From positions 124,001 to 188,000 of the forward strand of contig PHSP01000002.1 in NCBI GenBank assembly GCA_002862125.1: a DNA stretch of 64,000 nucleotides, given 5' to 3'. Source of the stretch: Methylobacter sp. KS41 (GTDB lineage: Bacteria; Pseudomonadota; Gammaproteobacteria; Methylococcales; Methylomonadaceae). Below are positions 23,925 through 33,897 of the stretch, one piece after another. A program made the translations under genes and the position numbers. Position 1 is the stretch's first letter, and each line of letters opens with the position of its first letter. Below the pieces are notes generated by a model. It saw only the letters and a list, made by a program, of their open reading frames with translations, ran no database searches and was not told the DNA's origin.

Positions 23925-25652
23925 ATGGCTGAATCGCCTTTCAACATATCACGATTTACCGCGTTTTTTCCTATTGCGGGTTGGTTAAAAACCTATACCC
24001 GCCAGGATTTTAACAATGATCTGTTTGCCGGTATTGTTACCGCTATCCTGTTGGTTCCTCAAGGCATAGCCTATGCGATACTGGCTGGATTGCCGCCGCA
24101 GCTTGGTCTGTATGCCAGTATTTTGCCACCGGTATTGTATGCCTTGTTCGGAACCAGCCGGACTTTATCCGTAGGGCCCGTGTCAATTGCCGCCATTATG
24201 ATTGCCAGCGCCTTAAACGAACCAGGGATAAGCGTCTTGGGTCCCCCTGAGCAAAGCGCGTTAATATTATCAGCAGAATGCGGGATTATCATGTTGTTGA
24301 TGGCTTTCTTGCGCATGGGCGGGCTGGTTAATTTTATCAGTCATCCAGTGCTTACCGGCTTTACCAGCGGCGCTTCTATTTTGATTATTTGGAACCAATT
24401 GCCACAACTGGCCGGTTTAAAAAGCCCCTCTTGTGCTTTTGATTCCGCCTGTTACAGGGATTATTTTCTGGCCTATAATTCGACTGCCTTATCAATTGGC
24501 ATAGCAGCAGTAATAATGCTGATATTTTTCGGCAAGCCGCTCACCTCGCTACTCAAAAAAGTGGGATTTAAATTTGCTCTAATAACCGCCCTCAGCAAAT
24601 GCGGGCCTTTGTTAACCGTCCTCTTAGCCACTGTTGCCGTGAGTCACTTTGATTTAACAGCGCAAAATCAAGTGACCGTAGTTGGACAGGTGCCAGCCGG
24701 CTTTCCTTCGTTAAGCCTGGATTTTATCAATATTGAAAAATGGCGCTTGTTATTTCCCAGCGCCGCCTTTATCGCGTTAATTGCTTATGTCGAAAGCGTC
24801 GCCATAGCCAAAGTCACCGCCAATCTTAGAGGTGAAAAAATTGTACCCAATCAGGAATTAATTGGGCTGGGCGCGGCCAATCTGGCCACTGCTATTTCCG
24901 GCGGCATGCCTGTTGCCGGAGGGTTTAGCCGGACTATGGTGAATTTTTCCGCGGGTGCGCGCACTCAGATGGCTATGTTGATTGCCGCGGGTATAATCGC
25001 CCTTGCCGTGATGTTCTTTAGCCACTGGTTTGAAAACATTCCAAAGCCGGCGTTAGCCGCCATTATTCTGGTTGCCATTATCCCTTTGGTGCGCCTGAAA
25101 AATATTTGCCGCCTTTGGTGTTATGATCGCGGAGACTGTACTGCAGAAACCGTCACTTTATTTGGAGTTTTAGTCTTAGGCATTGAAAAAGGCATTGCCT
25201 TGGGCGTTATCCTCACACTGGTAAACCAGTTGCGTAAAATAAGCCGTCCGCACATAGCTGTGGCCGGACGCATACCCGATACCGAACATTATCGAAATGC
25301 CAAACGCCATAGCGTGGAAACCTGGCGTCACTTGTTGCTGCTTCGTATCGATGAAAGCATCACTTTTGCCAATATAAATTATATTGAAGGGTTTATAGCC
25401 TCCGAATTAATTCAGCAACCGGATGTTAAACATGTAATTCTTATTTTTACCTCGGTGAGCGACGTAGACACCACGGCATTAGAGGTATTGGAAAGTTTAA
25501 ACCATGATTTGCAGGCATCCGGAATCACCCTTCATCTTTCAGAAGTAAAAGGCCCCTTACTCGATAAATTCAAAAGAACCGATTTTTTAATACAATTAAA
25601 ACCGGGGAAGGTGTTTTTCCATACCGAGGATGCGGTTAGAGAACTGGCTTGA
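23925..25652 (+). CDS. SulP-family anion permease with STAS domain
   Basis: 575 residues. The membrane part (about 20-430) shows the SulP signature AGIVTAILLVPQGIAYAILAGLPPQLGLYASILPP and, later, GGMPVAGGFSRTMVNFSAGARTQ. A cytoplasmic STAS domain follows (about 450-560) with FTSVSDVDTTALEVLESL at the usual regulatory site. Substrates in the family are sulfate, bicarbonate and others. Its place after a persulfide dioxygenase, whose sulfite product ends as sulfate, supports sulfate or sulfite movement, but direction and substrate are not shown by the sequence. The ribosome site is weak. Confidence 0.88.
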   Translation: MAESPFNISRFTAFFPIAGWLKTYTRQDFNNDLFAGIVTAILLVPQGIAYAILAGLPPQLGLYASILPPVLYALFGTSRTLSVGPVSIAAIMIASALNEPGISVLGPPEQSALILSAECGIIMLLMAFLRMGGLVNFISHPVLTGFTSGASILIIWNQLPQLAGLKSPSCAFDSACYRDYFLAYNSTALSIGIAAVIMLIFFGKPLTSLLKKVGFKFALITALSKCGPLLTVLLATVAVSHFDLTAQNQVTVVGQVPAGFPSLSLDFINIEKWRLLFPSAAFIALIAYVESVAIAKVTANLRGEKIVPNQELIGLGAANLATAISGGMPVAGGFSRTMVNFSAGARTQMAMLIAAGIIALAVMFFSHWFENIPKPALAAIILVAIIPLVRLKNICRLWCYDRGDCTAETVTLFGVLVLGIEKGIALGVILTLVNQLRKISRPHIAVAGRIPDTEHYRNAKRHSVETWRHLLLLRIDESITFANINYIEGFIASELIQQPDVKHVILIFTSVSDVDTTALEVLESLNHDLQASGITLHLSEVKGPLLDKFKRTDFLIQLKPGKVFFHTEDAVRELA

Positions 25653-26097
25653 AAAGTTATATGTGTATTAAATTCTCCCACCAACATCTCTATGCCCGCG
25701 AGGAACCGCAAAAAATTCGTGAAAACACATGATTTATCACTTCTGTGACTGCTTGACGCCTCGCAGCGAACCAGCTATCTCAGCCTAAGAGAGCCACTGG
25801 AGATCGTAACGGGGCCGGTGTGTCTTTGCATGGGCTTTCCTGCAGGCGGGACTTGATCCGGTGAGCGGAACTGACCGGCGGCTTCCCCATGCAGCACTCA
25901 TTATGACAAGTTTGTTGGATCAAGTAAGGTCTCAGCCACTAACAGATAGACCGTTTCATTCAGCTGATTGATTTGTTATTGACATCGCTTGAGTGTAAGT
26001 TACAATTCGGCAGTTCAATTTACAGTCAGACGCTGGTCTCTCTTGCTGTTTTGATCTCAACCCAGAACAAAACATAAACTTCTAATTGATAACCTTG
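25653..26097. other. Intergenic region with a structured palindromic block and a promoter
   Basis: No gene is seen in these 445 bases. TGCATGGG (25827-25834) pairs with CCCATGCA (25886-25893), and inside this pair CCGGT (25858-25862) faces ACCGG (25874-25878), so about 67 bases could fold into a branched or long hairpin. The block lies upstream of the promoter listed next, so it is not the leader of the following gene. It might be a remnant of a mobile palindrome. Confidence 0.4.
25979..26006 (+). promoter_or_regulatory. Sigma-70-type promoter for the YeeE/YedE pair
   Basis: TTGACA (25979-25984), a 16-base spacer and TACAAT (26001-26006) give a near-consensus promoter, about 85 bases before the start of the first YeeE/YedE gene. 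Confidence 0.65.
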
Positions 26098-26565
26098 ATG
26101 GAAACCTACTTTCCCAATGGCCTTGGCCATTACCTTGCTGGTGGATTGATCATCGGCGCAGCGGTTGGGCTGCTGTTCATCACAACAGGCCTAGTCGGCG
26201 GAATGAGCACAGTGTTCAGTTCTACCTGGTCATTCGTCTCGAAACAAGCGTTCTTTCAGCAGAAACGCTTTACTGACAGCCGGGCATGGCGGCTGGCCTA
26301 CGCCGCCGGACTCATTCTGGGCGGTCTTATCTGGCTGATTTGGTCTGGAGCCGGCGCCTGGCAGACCGGAGTGTCTTGGGGGCAACTCGCATTGGGCGGA
26401 TTCCTGGTTGGTTTCGGCGCGCGGATGAGCAATGGCTGCACATCGGGTCACGGCATTTGCGGGCTTGCGTTTCTGCAGCTGCCATCGTTACTGGCTGTGT
26501 TGACATTCCTGGCGACTTCGATAGTAACTGCGCAACTGATCGCGTGGACCGGGGGCTCCTTATGA
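26098..26565 (+). CDS. YeeE/YedE-family sulfur-compound transporter, first half
   Basis: 155 residues from ATG 26098 (METYFPNGLG); an upstream TTG at 26086 is also in frame. About four hydrophobic segments include GGLIIGAAVGLLFITTGLVGGMSTVF and the family motif GGFLVGFGARMSNGCTSGHGICGLAFLQ, whose cysteines in SNGCTSGHGICG line the path in the thiosulfate transporter TsuA/YeeE. It is half the length of TsuA and is paired with a second half-size protein, as in many proteobacteria. The pair overlaps by ATGA. Substrate is likely thiosulfate or a related sulfur species. The region is GC-richer than its surroundings. Confidence 0.85.
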   Translation: METYFPNGLGHYLAGGLIIGAAVGLLFITTGLVGGMSTVFSSTWSFVSKQAFFQQKRFTDSRAWRLAYAAGLILGGLIWLIWSGAGAWQTGVSWGQLALGGFLVGFGARMSNGCTSGHGICGLAFLQLPSLLAVLTFLATSIVTAQLIAWTGGSL

Positions 26566-26972
26566 AATCCGCTAACCTGATTTGGGCGCTTGTCGCCGGG
26601 ATGGTGTTTGGCTTCGGGTTGTCGTTGTCCGCCATGACCCATCCTGAAGTCGTTCTGAGTTTTCTGCAATTCAACGACTTTGGCCTGCTGTTGGTGCTGG
26701 GAGGAGCGGTCGCGGTCACAACTCTTTTTTACCAGGTCGCTCCGCGCCTGCTGGCCAAGCCCTTGTTCAGCCCGGTCTGGGGTAAACAACCTTCTGAAAT
26801 GAGCAGGCGAACGATTGGCGGCGCTGCCATCTTCGGGATTGGTTGGGGAATAAGCGGAGTTTGTCCAGGCCCTGCGATCGCTGGCTTAGGCTCCGGCAAC
26901 TGGCCGTTGCTGGCGTCCGTGGCAGCGATCTTCGCTGGGGCGTGGGTTCAAGGCCGTTTTTTTGGCCGTTGA
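26562..26972 (+). CDS. YeeE/YedE-family sulfur-compound transporter, second half (DUF6691)
   Basis: 136 residues from ATG 26562, which overlaps the preceding stop and has GGGGG a few bases upstream. Longer frames reaching back to 26286 lie inside the first gene and are not meaningful. Hydrophobic segments include IWALVAGMVFGFGLSLSAMTHPEVVLSFL and the conserved IGWGISGVCPGPAIAGLGSG, with one cysteine in GVCPG. It completes the split transporter with the gene before it, giving the two pseudo-symmetric halves that TsuA has in one chain. It probably brings reduced sulfur compounds into the cytoplasm, where the persulfide-handling enzymes act. Confidence 0.85.
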   Translation: MKSANLIWALVAGMVFGFGLSLSAMTHPEVVLSFLQFNDFGLLLVLGGAVAVTTLFYQVAPRLLAKPLFSPVWGKQPSEMSRRTIGGAAIFGIGWGISGVCPGPAIAGLGSGNWPLLASVAAIFAGAWVQGRFFGR

Positions 26973-27150
26973 ATTGTAGCTGCCGCGTAGCGCGCTGAGG
27001 GGTTTGTCTGCTGGTTCGCCAGGCAAAATGAGCTTGGCATCCCGCGCCGGTATTGACAAACCGGTGCAAGGCCTGGGACATATACGCTTTCGGCAACTCA
27101 TTCTGACCCTGCATTTTGAAAGACGTAAAATTCACCTATATTAAGGGCGG

Positions 27151-28146
27151 TTACGAAAGCTGCTGCTTTAAAAATTCCGGGATACGTTGTTCTAGCCAAT
27201 AGATTGGCCTTAAAGGAATTTCGCCGGCAATAAATCCAACATGTCCTCCTCCTTGCGTAATTTCCAGATGAATGCTCGATGACAGTTCGTCTAATCCAGG
27301 AAGAACTTCTTGTGTCATAAAAGGATCATCGATTGCCTGGATCAATAAAGTCGGAATCGCTATGGATTTAAGAAATTGCCGTGAACTTGAGCGCTGATAA
27401 TAGTCTTGAACATTTTTAAATCCATGCAATTTTGCTACCACACGGTCATCATATTGCCAAAATGATTTAATGCCGGATAAGTCTCCTAATTGTTTAATTT
27501 TTTCAGCTTCCTGGAATTTACCCAGAGTTTCCAAATACCGTTGTTTAGCCAGAACATGGCGTTTTAATTCGAGTAATAAATTTTCACGGTAAATTTTAGA
27601 AAAGCCGTTATCCAGCTTTGTTGCACAGGCACTTAATACTAATGGAACAGAAACAGCTATAGCGGCAAATAGCGATAACTTATTGCCTTGTTCTCCCAGC
27701 CACTTTAATAGCACATTACCGCCCAATGAAAAGCCGGCGGCAGCGAAAGGCGTATCAGGTTCCCGTTGCCGTAGCGTTTGATAAAGAAAATGAATGTCTT
27801 CAGTTTCACCGGAATGATAACACCGCGCTGAATAGTTATATTCACCGCTGCAGCCACGAAAATTTAACGCGACACTGCGAAAACCCTCCGCAGATAAAGC
27901 TATTTGCAAGCCTTTGATATAGCCAGACCTGGAACTGCCTGTTAGTCCGTGTAATAAAATAACGAGCGCTTGATTACGGCTTCCGCACCAATCGATATCA
28001 ATAAAATCATTATCGGGCGTTATTAAGCGTTCGCGTCGTATACCCCTCGACTGTGATGGCATTTTTCGCATCAAAGCAGGGTATAAGGTTTGTAAATGAG
28101 CGTTGTTTAACCACCAGGCTGGTTTAAATGTCGTTTCGATTAACAT
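27151..28146 (-). CDS. YheT-like alpha/beta hydrolase
   Basis: 331 residues, normal for the YheT/ABHD family. The opening FKPAWWLNNAHLQTLYPAL is diagnostic. LVILLHGLTGSSRSGYI (about 60-76) is the oxyanion region, and AAGFSLGGNVLLKWLGE (about 135-151) holds the nucleophile Ser in GFSLGG. The acid is likely in AIDDPFM (about 275-281) and the base in GGGHVGFI (about 299-306). Members are esterases of uncertain natural substrate. It stands alone, on the same strand as trmL and glgP. Confidence 0.88.
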   Translation of the reverse strand: MLIETTFKPAWWLNNAHLQTLYPALMRKMPSQSRGIRRERLITPDNDFIDIDWCGSRNQALVILLHGLTGSSRSGYIKGLQIALSAEGFRSVALNFRGCSGEYNYSARCYHSGETEDIHFLYQTLRQREPDTPFAAAGFSLGGNVLLKWLGEQGNKLSLFAAIAVSVPLVLSACATKLDNGFSKIYRENLLLELKRHVLAKQRYLETLGKFQEAEKIKQLGDLSGIKSFWQYDDRVVAKLHGFKNVQDYYQRSSSRQFLKSIAIPTLLIQAIDDPFMTQEVLPGLDELSSSIHLEITQGGGHVGFIAGEIPLRPIYWLEQRIPEFLKQQLS

Positions 28147-28321
28147 AAAACTTAAGGTTATGCCGGATTAAGGTTGTTATCTTGTTGCCGCAAGAAAATA
28201 CGCCGGAAAAAATTTGCGGGCTTGTGAAGTTTTTTACAATGCGGGAGAGCTTTTGGTTATGACTTAAACTCAGCCGGCAAGATTAAATTTATTCTCTGCT
28301 TGAAAAGTTAGCTCTTGCAAG

Positions 28322-28792
28322 CTACTTTATCAGCGCGCCTGCGAAAGACAATTGCCGCCAGGCTTCATATAAGACAATGGCGACAGTATTTGATAAGTTA
28401 AGACTTCGGCTTTCTGCCTGCATAGGCAGATACAGGCATTTTCCGGCGCCTATACATTCTAAAATATTTTCAGGAAGGCCTCGTGTTTCCGGGCCGAATA
28501 AAAAAGCGTCCTGTGCCTGAAAGGCCACGTCGCTGACTTTTTGCCTGGCCTTGGTGGTCAAGGCAAAAATCCGTTCAGGTTTTACCGTTTCAATAAAAGC
28601 GCTTAACGAAGAGTGCTCCTTGACAGCAACCCATTCATGATAATCCAAGCCCGCCCTGCGTAATTTCTTATCGTCTAATTCGAACCCCAAGGGTTTTATT
28701 AAATGCAGTTGCGTCCCTGCGTTTGCGCATAAACGGATGATATTGCCGGTATTTGCCGGAATTTCAGGCTCATACAAAACAATATGAAACAT
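28322..28792 (-). CDS. trmL: tRNA (cytidine/uridine-34-2'-O)-methyltransferase TrmL
   Basis: 156 residues from ATG 28790-28792 ([21 protein letters not shown]), the usual TrmL start and length; the longer frame to 28834 overlaps glgP. The SPOUT fold shows [32 protein letters not shown] (about 103-115) and [26 protein letters not shown], which form the trefoil knot binding S-adenosylmethionine. It methylates the wobble ribose of leucine tRNAs. It begins 8 bases after glgP and is probably co-transcribed with it. Confidence 0.93.
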   Translation of the reverse strand: MFHIVLYEPEIPANTGNIIRLCANAGTQLHLIKPLGFELDDKKLRRAGLDYHEWVAVKEHSSLSAFIETVKPERIFALTTKARQKVSDVAFQAQDAFLFGPETRGLPENILECIGAGKCLYLPMQAESRSLNLSNTVAIVLYEAWRQLSFAGALIK

Positions 28793-28800
28793 TACGGCTG

Positions 28801-31302
28801 CTATTTGGGAACAGTGACAGGCGTGAGCTTCCATAAGTCATTATTATATTCAGCGATGGTTCTGTCGGTAGAAAACTTACCGCTGTTGGCGCAATTTATA
28901 ATACTCATTTTTGTCCAGCGCTCTTTATCCTGATACGCCGCTTCTACACGTTTTTGAGCATCAACAAAGCTGCGGAAATCTGCAATCGTCATCCAGGGAT
29001 CGTGCGGACTTTTCATTGAGCCGATAATAGCGTCAAAAATGTCTGGTTCGAATTGGTTAAAATGCCCCCACTCCAACAGGTTCATCACTCTTTTAAGATC
29101 CTCATCCTGATCTATTATTGCAACGGGATCATAGTGATGGCGCAATTTTTCAACCTGATCCTCAGTCAAGCCGAACAGGAAAAAATTGTCATCGCCGACT
29201 TCTTCACGAATTTCGATATTCGCCCCATCCAGCGTGCCTATCGTTAAAGCGCCATTCATCATGAATTTCATATTACCGGTGCCGGAAGCTTCTTTGCCAG
29301 CCGTTGAAATTTGCTCGGAAAGATCAGCGCCGGGGCAAATTATTTCCATCGCGGACACACGGTAATTTGGCAAGAAGATAAGCTTCAACCGGTTCCCTAC
29401 GTCGGGATCATTATTAATAACATTGCCTACATTATTGATCAGTTTGATAATTTTTTTCGCCATGAAATAACCTGGAGCTGCTTTGCCGCCAATCAATACA
29501 CAGCGGTCCGTCCAGTTTTCCGTATCGCCACGCTTGATGCGGTCATAAAGATGGATTACGTGCAGGACATTTAATAATTGGCGTTTGTACTCATGTATTC
29601 TCTTGACTTGCACGTCAAACAAGGCATTAACGTTCAAGTCAACATCCATTTCCTTCTTTTTAAAATCAATCAGTCTCTGTTTTGCGCATAGGCGAACTTC
29701 ATGCCAGCGCTTACAGAACGCCTTATCGTCAACATAAAGTTCCAGTTTTTTTAATAACGATAGATCAGTCAGCCAGCCATCGCCAATTGTTTCCGTTATT
29801 AACTTGGCCAATTCCGGGTTGCAGCCAGCCAGCCAACGGCGTGGGGTGACGCCATTGGTTTTATTATTGAATTTTTGGGGCCATAATTCATAGAAATCAT
29901 GAAATAAGCCTTGCTGCAGCAACTTTGAATGTAATTCTGCAACCCCATTGACTGAATAGCTGCCGACTATCGCCAAATAAGCCATTCTAACGTATTGTTC
30001 ATCGCCTTCTTCAATTAGCGACATCCGCGCCAGACGGGCTTTATCACCCGGCCAGTGTGCCGAGACTTCCGCCAGAAAGCGGGCGTTAATCTCAAAAATG
30101 ATCTCCATCAGCCTCGGCAGTAACAGCTTAAAGAGACTGACTGACCATCTCTCCAGGGCTTCGGGTAAGAGCGTGTGATTGGTATAGGCCATGGTGTTAC
30201 GAGTAATTGCCCAGGCCTCATCCCATGACAGCCCATAAATATCCATTAACAAACGCATGAGTTCCGCAACCGCAATACTGGGATGCGTGTCATTCAACTG
30301 AAAACAATTTTTCGCGGCAAATTCAGAAAAATCCTTGCCATGCCGGCCTATCCAAAGTTCAAGCACATCCTGCAAACTGGCGGAAGCCAGCAGATATTGC
30401 TGGCGCAGACGCAACGCCTTACCGTTTTCATTGGCGTCATTCGGATACAGTACCATGGTAATGTTTTCGGCGGTATTTTTCGCGGCGACCGCTTCGGCGT
30501 AATCGCCGGCATTAAACTCCTGCAGGTCAAATTCTTCGGTTGCCGTGGCTTTCCATAAGCGCAACGAATTCACTGTGTCATTCTTGTAGCCGGGAATAGG
30601 GGTATCGTAAGGCACAGCGAGTATATCGTGTGTATTTACCCAACAGACCCGTTTATGGCCATTTTCATCGATGTGGCTCTCGGTGTGTCCTCCAAATTTA
30701 ATGCGTTGCGTATACTCAAGGCGTTCAATTTCCCAGACATTGCCGTTACGCAACCAATGATCAGGTTCTTCCACCTGTTCACCATTAATAATTGTTTGAG
30801 AGAACATGCCATATTCATAACGCAATCCATAGCCGGTCACGGGTAACTTCAAAGTTGCGCAACTGTCGATGAAACAAGCCGCCAAACGGCCTAAGCCGCC
30901 ATTGCCAAGGCCGGCATCAGGCTCCACGTCAATTAATTCTTCTAAATCGAGCCCCAACTCATACATTGCTTGAGCAACGGGATCATTTACGCCCAGATTC
31001 AGAATGGCATTACTGAGTGTCCGCCCTATTAAAAATTCCATGGACAAATAACAGGCTCTTCTGCAATCCTGTTTTTTGTAAGCGTTATAAGTAGCTTTCC
31101 AGCGCTCTGTGAGCCGGTCGCTAAGCACCATCGCCAAAGCCTCATAAACATAATGAACGGATCTACAGTTTTCATCTCTACCGAGTCTGTGACCATAATA
31201 ACGTTTAAAATCGCTAATTATTTCCTTCTTATCCATGCCTAAATCCGGAAGTGATGTAATTGTTAAAATCGGTTGACTCTTTTTGAAACGTCTATGTGCC
31301 AT
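28801..31302 (-). CDS. glgP: Glycogen phosphorylase
   Basis: 833 residues, the usual size. It removes glucose-1-phosphate from glycogen with pyridoxal phosphate. Seen: [18 protein letters not shown] (about 86-103), [21 protein letters not shown] near the active site, [17 protein letters not shown], the [22 protein letters not shown] stretch, and [25 protein letters not shown] (about 673-697), whose lysine in GTGNMKF binds pyridoxal phosphate. ATG 31302 or an internal ATG ([10 protein letters not shown], 31236) could be the start. Glycogen storage is common in methanotrophs, but glg synthesis genes are not in this window. Confidence 0.95.
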   Translation of the reverse strand: MAHRRFKKSQPILTITSLPDLGMDKKEIISDFKRYYGHRLGRDENCRSVHYVYEALAMVLSDRLTERWKATYNAYKKQDCRRACYLSMEFLIGRTLSNAILNLGVNDPVAQAMYELGLDLEELIDVEPDAGLGNGGLGRLAACFIDSCATLKLPVTGYGLRYEYGMFSQTIINGEQVEEPDHWLRNGNVWEIERLEYTQRIKFGGHTESHIDENGHKRVCWVNTHDILAVPYDTPIPGYKNDTVNSLRLWKATATEEFDLQEFNAGDYAEAVAAKNTAENITMVLYPNDANENGKALRLRQQYLLASASLQDVLELWIGRHGKDFSEFAAKNCFQLNDTHPSIAVAELMRLLMDIYGLSWDEAWAITRNTMAYTNHTLLPEALERWSVSLFKLLLPRLMEIIFEINARFLAEVSAHWPGDKARLARMSLIEEGDEQYVRMAYLAIVGSYSVNGVAELHSKLLQQGLFHDFYELWPQKFNNKTNGVTPRRWLAGCNPELAKLITETIGDGWLTDLSLLKKLELYVDDKAFCKRWHEVRLCAKQRLIDFKKKEMDVDLNVNALFDVQVKRIHEYKRQLLNVLHVIHLYDRIKRGDTENWTDRCVLIGGKAAPGYFMAKKIIKLINNVGNVINNDPDVGNRLKLIFLPNYRVSAMEIICPGADLSEQISTAGKEASGTGNMKFMMNGALTIGTLDGANIEIREEVGDDNFFLFGLTEDQVEKLRHHYDPVAIIDQDEDLKRVMNLLEWGHFNQFEPDIFDAIIGSMKSPHDPWMTIADFRSFVDAQKRVEAAYQDKERWTKMSIINCANSGKFSTDRTIAEYNNDLWKLTPVTVPK

Positions 31303-31720
31303 AGTAGTTTTACCATTGGATGAGCAAATATTTTCGATGCAGCATTCTACTCTTTTCTGTTACATTAAACACTTGCTTTTAACTTATTCATAGTTTTCAC
31401 CAGGGGTCCTTATAAGTTGGCTTAACTCAGCGAGACAGTACTGACACAATCCTGTAATAGCGCTTAAAGCCAGCCTGCGAATAATCAAACTGAAAAATGA
31501 TCCCTGCTAAATATAATCCGGGATTTGATATAAACACCTGCAATCGCTTCCCAAAACAAGTTTAAAATAATGCTTGCCTCCAAGCTAAATGCTGATGATG
31601 CGAGATCTTTAAGCAAAGGAAAAAGATATGGGTAGTTGATGCCAATGCCTGGGATTTTATGGATCCTGATATGCCCAAGCGTTAACAGAATCCACTTAAT
31701 TAATTTTTTGGAAAACGTCC
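31303..31720. other. Divergent intergenic region, nothing recognised
   Basis: 418 bases between glgP and the carboxylesterase gene. No convincing open frame, RNA gene or terminator; promoters for both genes must lie here, but none stands out by eye. Confidence 0.3.
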
Positions 31721-32389
31721 ATGAATTATGAACTTAGCACAATTGACATTCATCCTGAATCAGTCCACAAGTATTCTGTAATATGGCTGCATGGATTGGG
31801 CGCGGATGGGAGCGATTTTAAGGGAATTGTCCCTGAACTGCATTTAACTGCTGAGCCGAATATCCATTTTATTTTCCCCAATGCGCCCATTCAGTCTGTA
31901 ACCATTAATGGCGGAATGCAGATGCGCGCCTGGTACGATATTCTGGAAATGTCACTGGAGCGCAAAGTTGATATTGGAGGGATTTACCAATCAGCAAAAT
32001 TGGTTGAACTGCTCATTCACAAAGAAATGGATAAAGGCATTCTGTCTGAACATATCCTGCTCGCCGGATTTTCACAAGGAGGTGTGGTTGCGCTTCATAC
32101 CGGGCTAGGTTTTCAGCATAAACTTGCCGGTATTGTTGCATTGTCGACTTATTTTCCAACCTTTGAACAGTTAAAACCTGAGCTTTCAGCCGCGAACAAT
32201 GCCAGTCCTATTTTTATGGGGCACGGCATCCTGGATTCAGTTGTCGCTATTGAATTAGGCAAAACCGCATTTAATGCACTTCGTGACTTGGGATATAATG
32301 TTGAATGGCATGATTATCTGATGGAGCATTCAGTTTGTATTGAAGAAATAGGGCATATTTCAGCTTTTATCAATCGAATTTTCAATTAG
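31721..32389 (+). CDS. Carboxylesterase / acyl-protein-thioesterase-like hydrolase
   Basis: 222 residues of the phospholipase/carboxylesterase family. YSVIWLHGLGADGSDFKGIVPEL (about 19-41) is the typical oxyanion segment; the nucleophile is in LLAGFSQGGVVAL (about 113-125). The acid lies in MGHGILDSVVAI (about 166-177) and the base in MEHSVCIEEI (about 202-211). The family hydrolyses short esters and thioesters. A GGAAAA stretch precedes the ATG. A bidirectional terminator lies downstream, so it is a single-gene unit. Confidence 0.88.
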   Translation: MNYELSTIDIHPESVHKYSVIWLHGLGADGSDFKGIVPELHLTAEPNIHFIFPNAPIQSVTINGGMQMRAWYDILEMSLERKVDIGGIYQSAKLVELLIHKEMDKGILSEHILLAGFSQGGVVALHTGLGFQHKLAGIVALSTYFPTFEQLKPELSAANNASPIFMGHGILDSVVAIELGKTAFNALRDLGYNVEWHDYLMEHSVCIEEIGHISAFINRIFN

Positions 32390-32471
32390 CGTTAATTCAA
32401 AGAATGCGCTAAAGCCATGGCGTTGGCAGTTTAAAACGCATTAGATACTTGGATTATTTTTAAACAGGCAT

Positions 32472-32508
32472 AAAAAAAGGGCATGCCGGAAGCGGCGAGC
32501 CCTTTTTC
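32472..32508. terminator. Bidirectional Rho-independent terminator
   Basis: An A-run plus GGGC (32479-32482) pairs with GCCC (32499-32502) plus a T-run. Because both flanks are A or T tracts, the hairpin can end transcription of the esterase gene (plus) and of the small membrane-protein gene (minus). Confidence 0.8.
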
Positions 32509-32520
32509 TATTTATGAAGA

Positions 32521-32847
32521 TTAAGCTTTTACCGCATCGGCTATTTCATTAAACGCGTCAACTTTTAACTTGCCGGTTTTGACTAGATCAATGCCGGTAT
32601 CAACAATCATTTTGCAAAGTCCGGGCGTTTTATAAACAATCAGGCATAAATAACCAATTACCGGGATGGCGATTAAAGCCCCGATAAAACCATGGAGACC
32701 CACGGCGCCCAGCAGTTTTATCAGCAATGCAATGGCATCCAAAGGCAGTAAAACCATAGCCCCAAAATAGGCAATAACCATAAATGTAAACAGTACAAAA
32801 ACCACAAACTGAAGTAGCCTTACCAATGTAACATTAACTTTTTTCAT
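32521..32847 (-). CDS. Small membrane protein of unknown function
   Basis: 108 residues with two hydrophobic regions (about 10-33 and 37-72, probably three helices) and an amphipathic C-terminal tail (CKMIVDTGIDLVKTGKLKVDAFNEIADAVKA). I do not recognise the family. Its own terminator lies downstream, and a rhomboid protease gene lies upstream on the same strand after a gap of 84 bases. Length, ribosome spacing and hydrophobic pattern support a real gene. Confidence 0.6.
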   Translation of the reverse strand: MKKVNVTLVRLLQFVVFVLFTFMVIAYFGAMVLLPLDAIALLIKLLGAVGLHGFIGALIAIPVIGYLCLIVYKTPGLCKMIVDTGIDLVKTGKLKVDAFNEIADAVKA

Positions 32848-32931
32848 ATATTTAAATCCGCTCCCGGCGACTAGACAGGGAGATATTAAAATCCCCGCTT
32901 TTTTGAAGTGGTTAATTATACCTTAAAGCCG

Positions 32932-33600
32932 TCAAAATTCGTCATTTTTCTTGTCTTTAAGAAAAAAACGGTACAAAACAGACCCGGCAATAAAGCCGCC
33001 TAAATGGGCCCACCAGGCGACATCAATCGTAGCGCCTTCAAAAATGACCGACGTGGTTGCATTATGCAGTTGTAGCAAGACCCATAAGCCCAAAAAAGCT
33101 ATGGCGGGTACATGAAATATCATCGGTGGAAAAAACACAATGACGCGTTCAAAAGGGTATAGAAAAAAATAAGCCGCCAACACGCCCGCAATCGCACCGG
33201 AAGCGCCAATGACCGGAATATCAAGCATTGGATCAAAATACCATTGCAGAAGCGTTGCAAAACCACCGCACATTAAATAAAAAACCAAAAAAGGAATCCG
33301 TCCCATCCGGTCTTCAACATTATCTGCAAAAATCCATAAAAACCACATATTAACAGCCAGATGCGTCCAACTTGCATGTAAGAATAAATTGGTCAAAAAC
33401 GATAGATAGTCATCAAAAGGCAAGCCGGCATCTATGCCTGAATAGCGGATAGGCACCATGCCATAACGGTGTAACAGACTGATAGCTGTTTGATCCGGCA
33501 AAAATTGCATGATGAGAAAAATGCTGGTGCAGACTGCCATTATTCCCCAGGTTACATAAGGTTTTGAATAGCATGGCGCGGTATCTCTTATCGGTATCAT
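32932..33600 (-). CDS. Rhomboid-family intramembrane serine protease
   Basis: 222 residues with six transmembrane segments. The catalytic Ser is in VIGASGAIAGVLAAYF (GXSG motif, about 131-146), and the His is in VAWWAHLGGFIAGSVLYRF (about 195-213). FLHASWTHLAVNMWFLWIFADNVED (about 72-96) is the usual loop 1-helix 2 region. Rhomboids cut single-pass membrane proteins within the bilayer; the substrate is not predictable. Downstream is a small membrane protein on the same strand. Confidence 0.92.
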   Translation of the reverse strand: MIPIRDTAPCYSKPYVTWGIMAVCTSIFLIMQFLPDQTAISLLHRYGMVPIRYSGIDAGLPFDDYLSFLTNLFLHASWTHLAVNMWFLWIFADNVEDRMGRIPFLVFYLMCGGFATLLQWYFDPMLDIPVIGASGAIAGVLAAYFFLYPFERVIVFFPPMIFHVPAIAFLGLWVLLQLHNATTSVIFEGATIDVAWWAHLGGFIAGSVLYRFFLKDKKNDEF

Positions 33601-33897
33601 TGTTTCTACTCTTTTGCCTATTGAAAAAAGTTAGGGAGCGGTGATGGAAATGAATGGACATTTTTTTGCAGGATTATTATCCCAATTCTGCGTTTATCGG
33701 CTTTTGCTCTTGCAAGCGCTGAACGTCAATGTAAACCGCAGATTATAAAAATAACCTTTCCAGGCAAAGCTTAACAGCTATAACCCGATTAGCAATGCTG
33801 ATCGATTTAAATCATTTCCTTCATGACAAAAAGATTATAATGCCCAGGACCAATTGCAATTCATCACCTGCGTAACCGCGGCAACTCCTCAAGATTC
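33601..33897. other. Divergent intergenic region, nothing recognised
   Basis: 297 bases between the rhomboid and helicase genes. No open frame with coding signals and no obvious hairpin or RNA gene. Confidence 0.3.

Noticed and set aside
25827-25893. Structured block considered as a riboswitch or leader RNA
   Set aside because: A near-consensus promoter (25979-26006) lies downstream of it, so it is not in the leader of the YeeE/YedE genes; no cobalamin, SAM or other riboswitch core was recognised.
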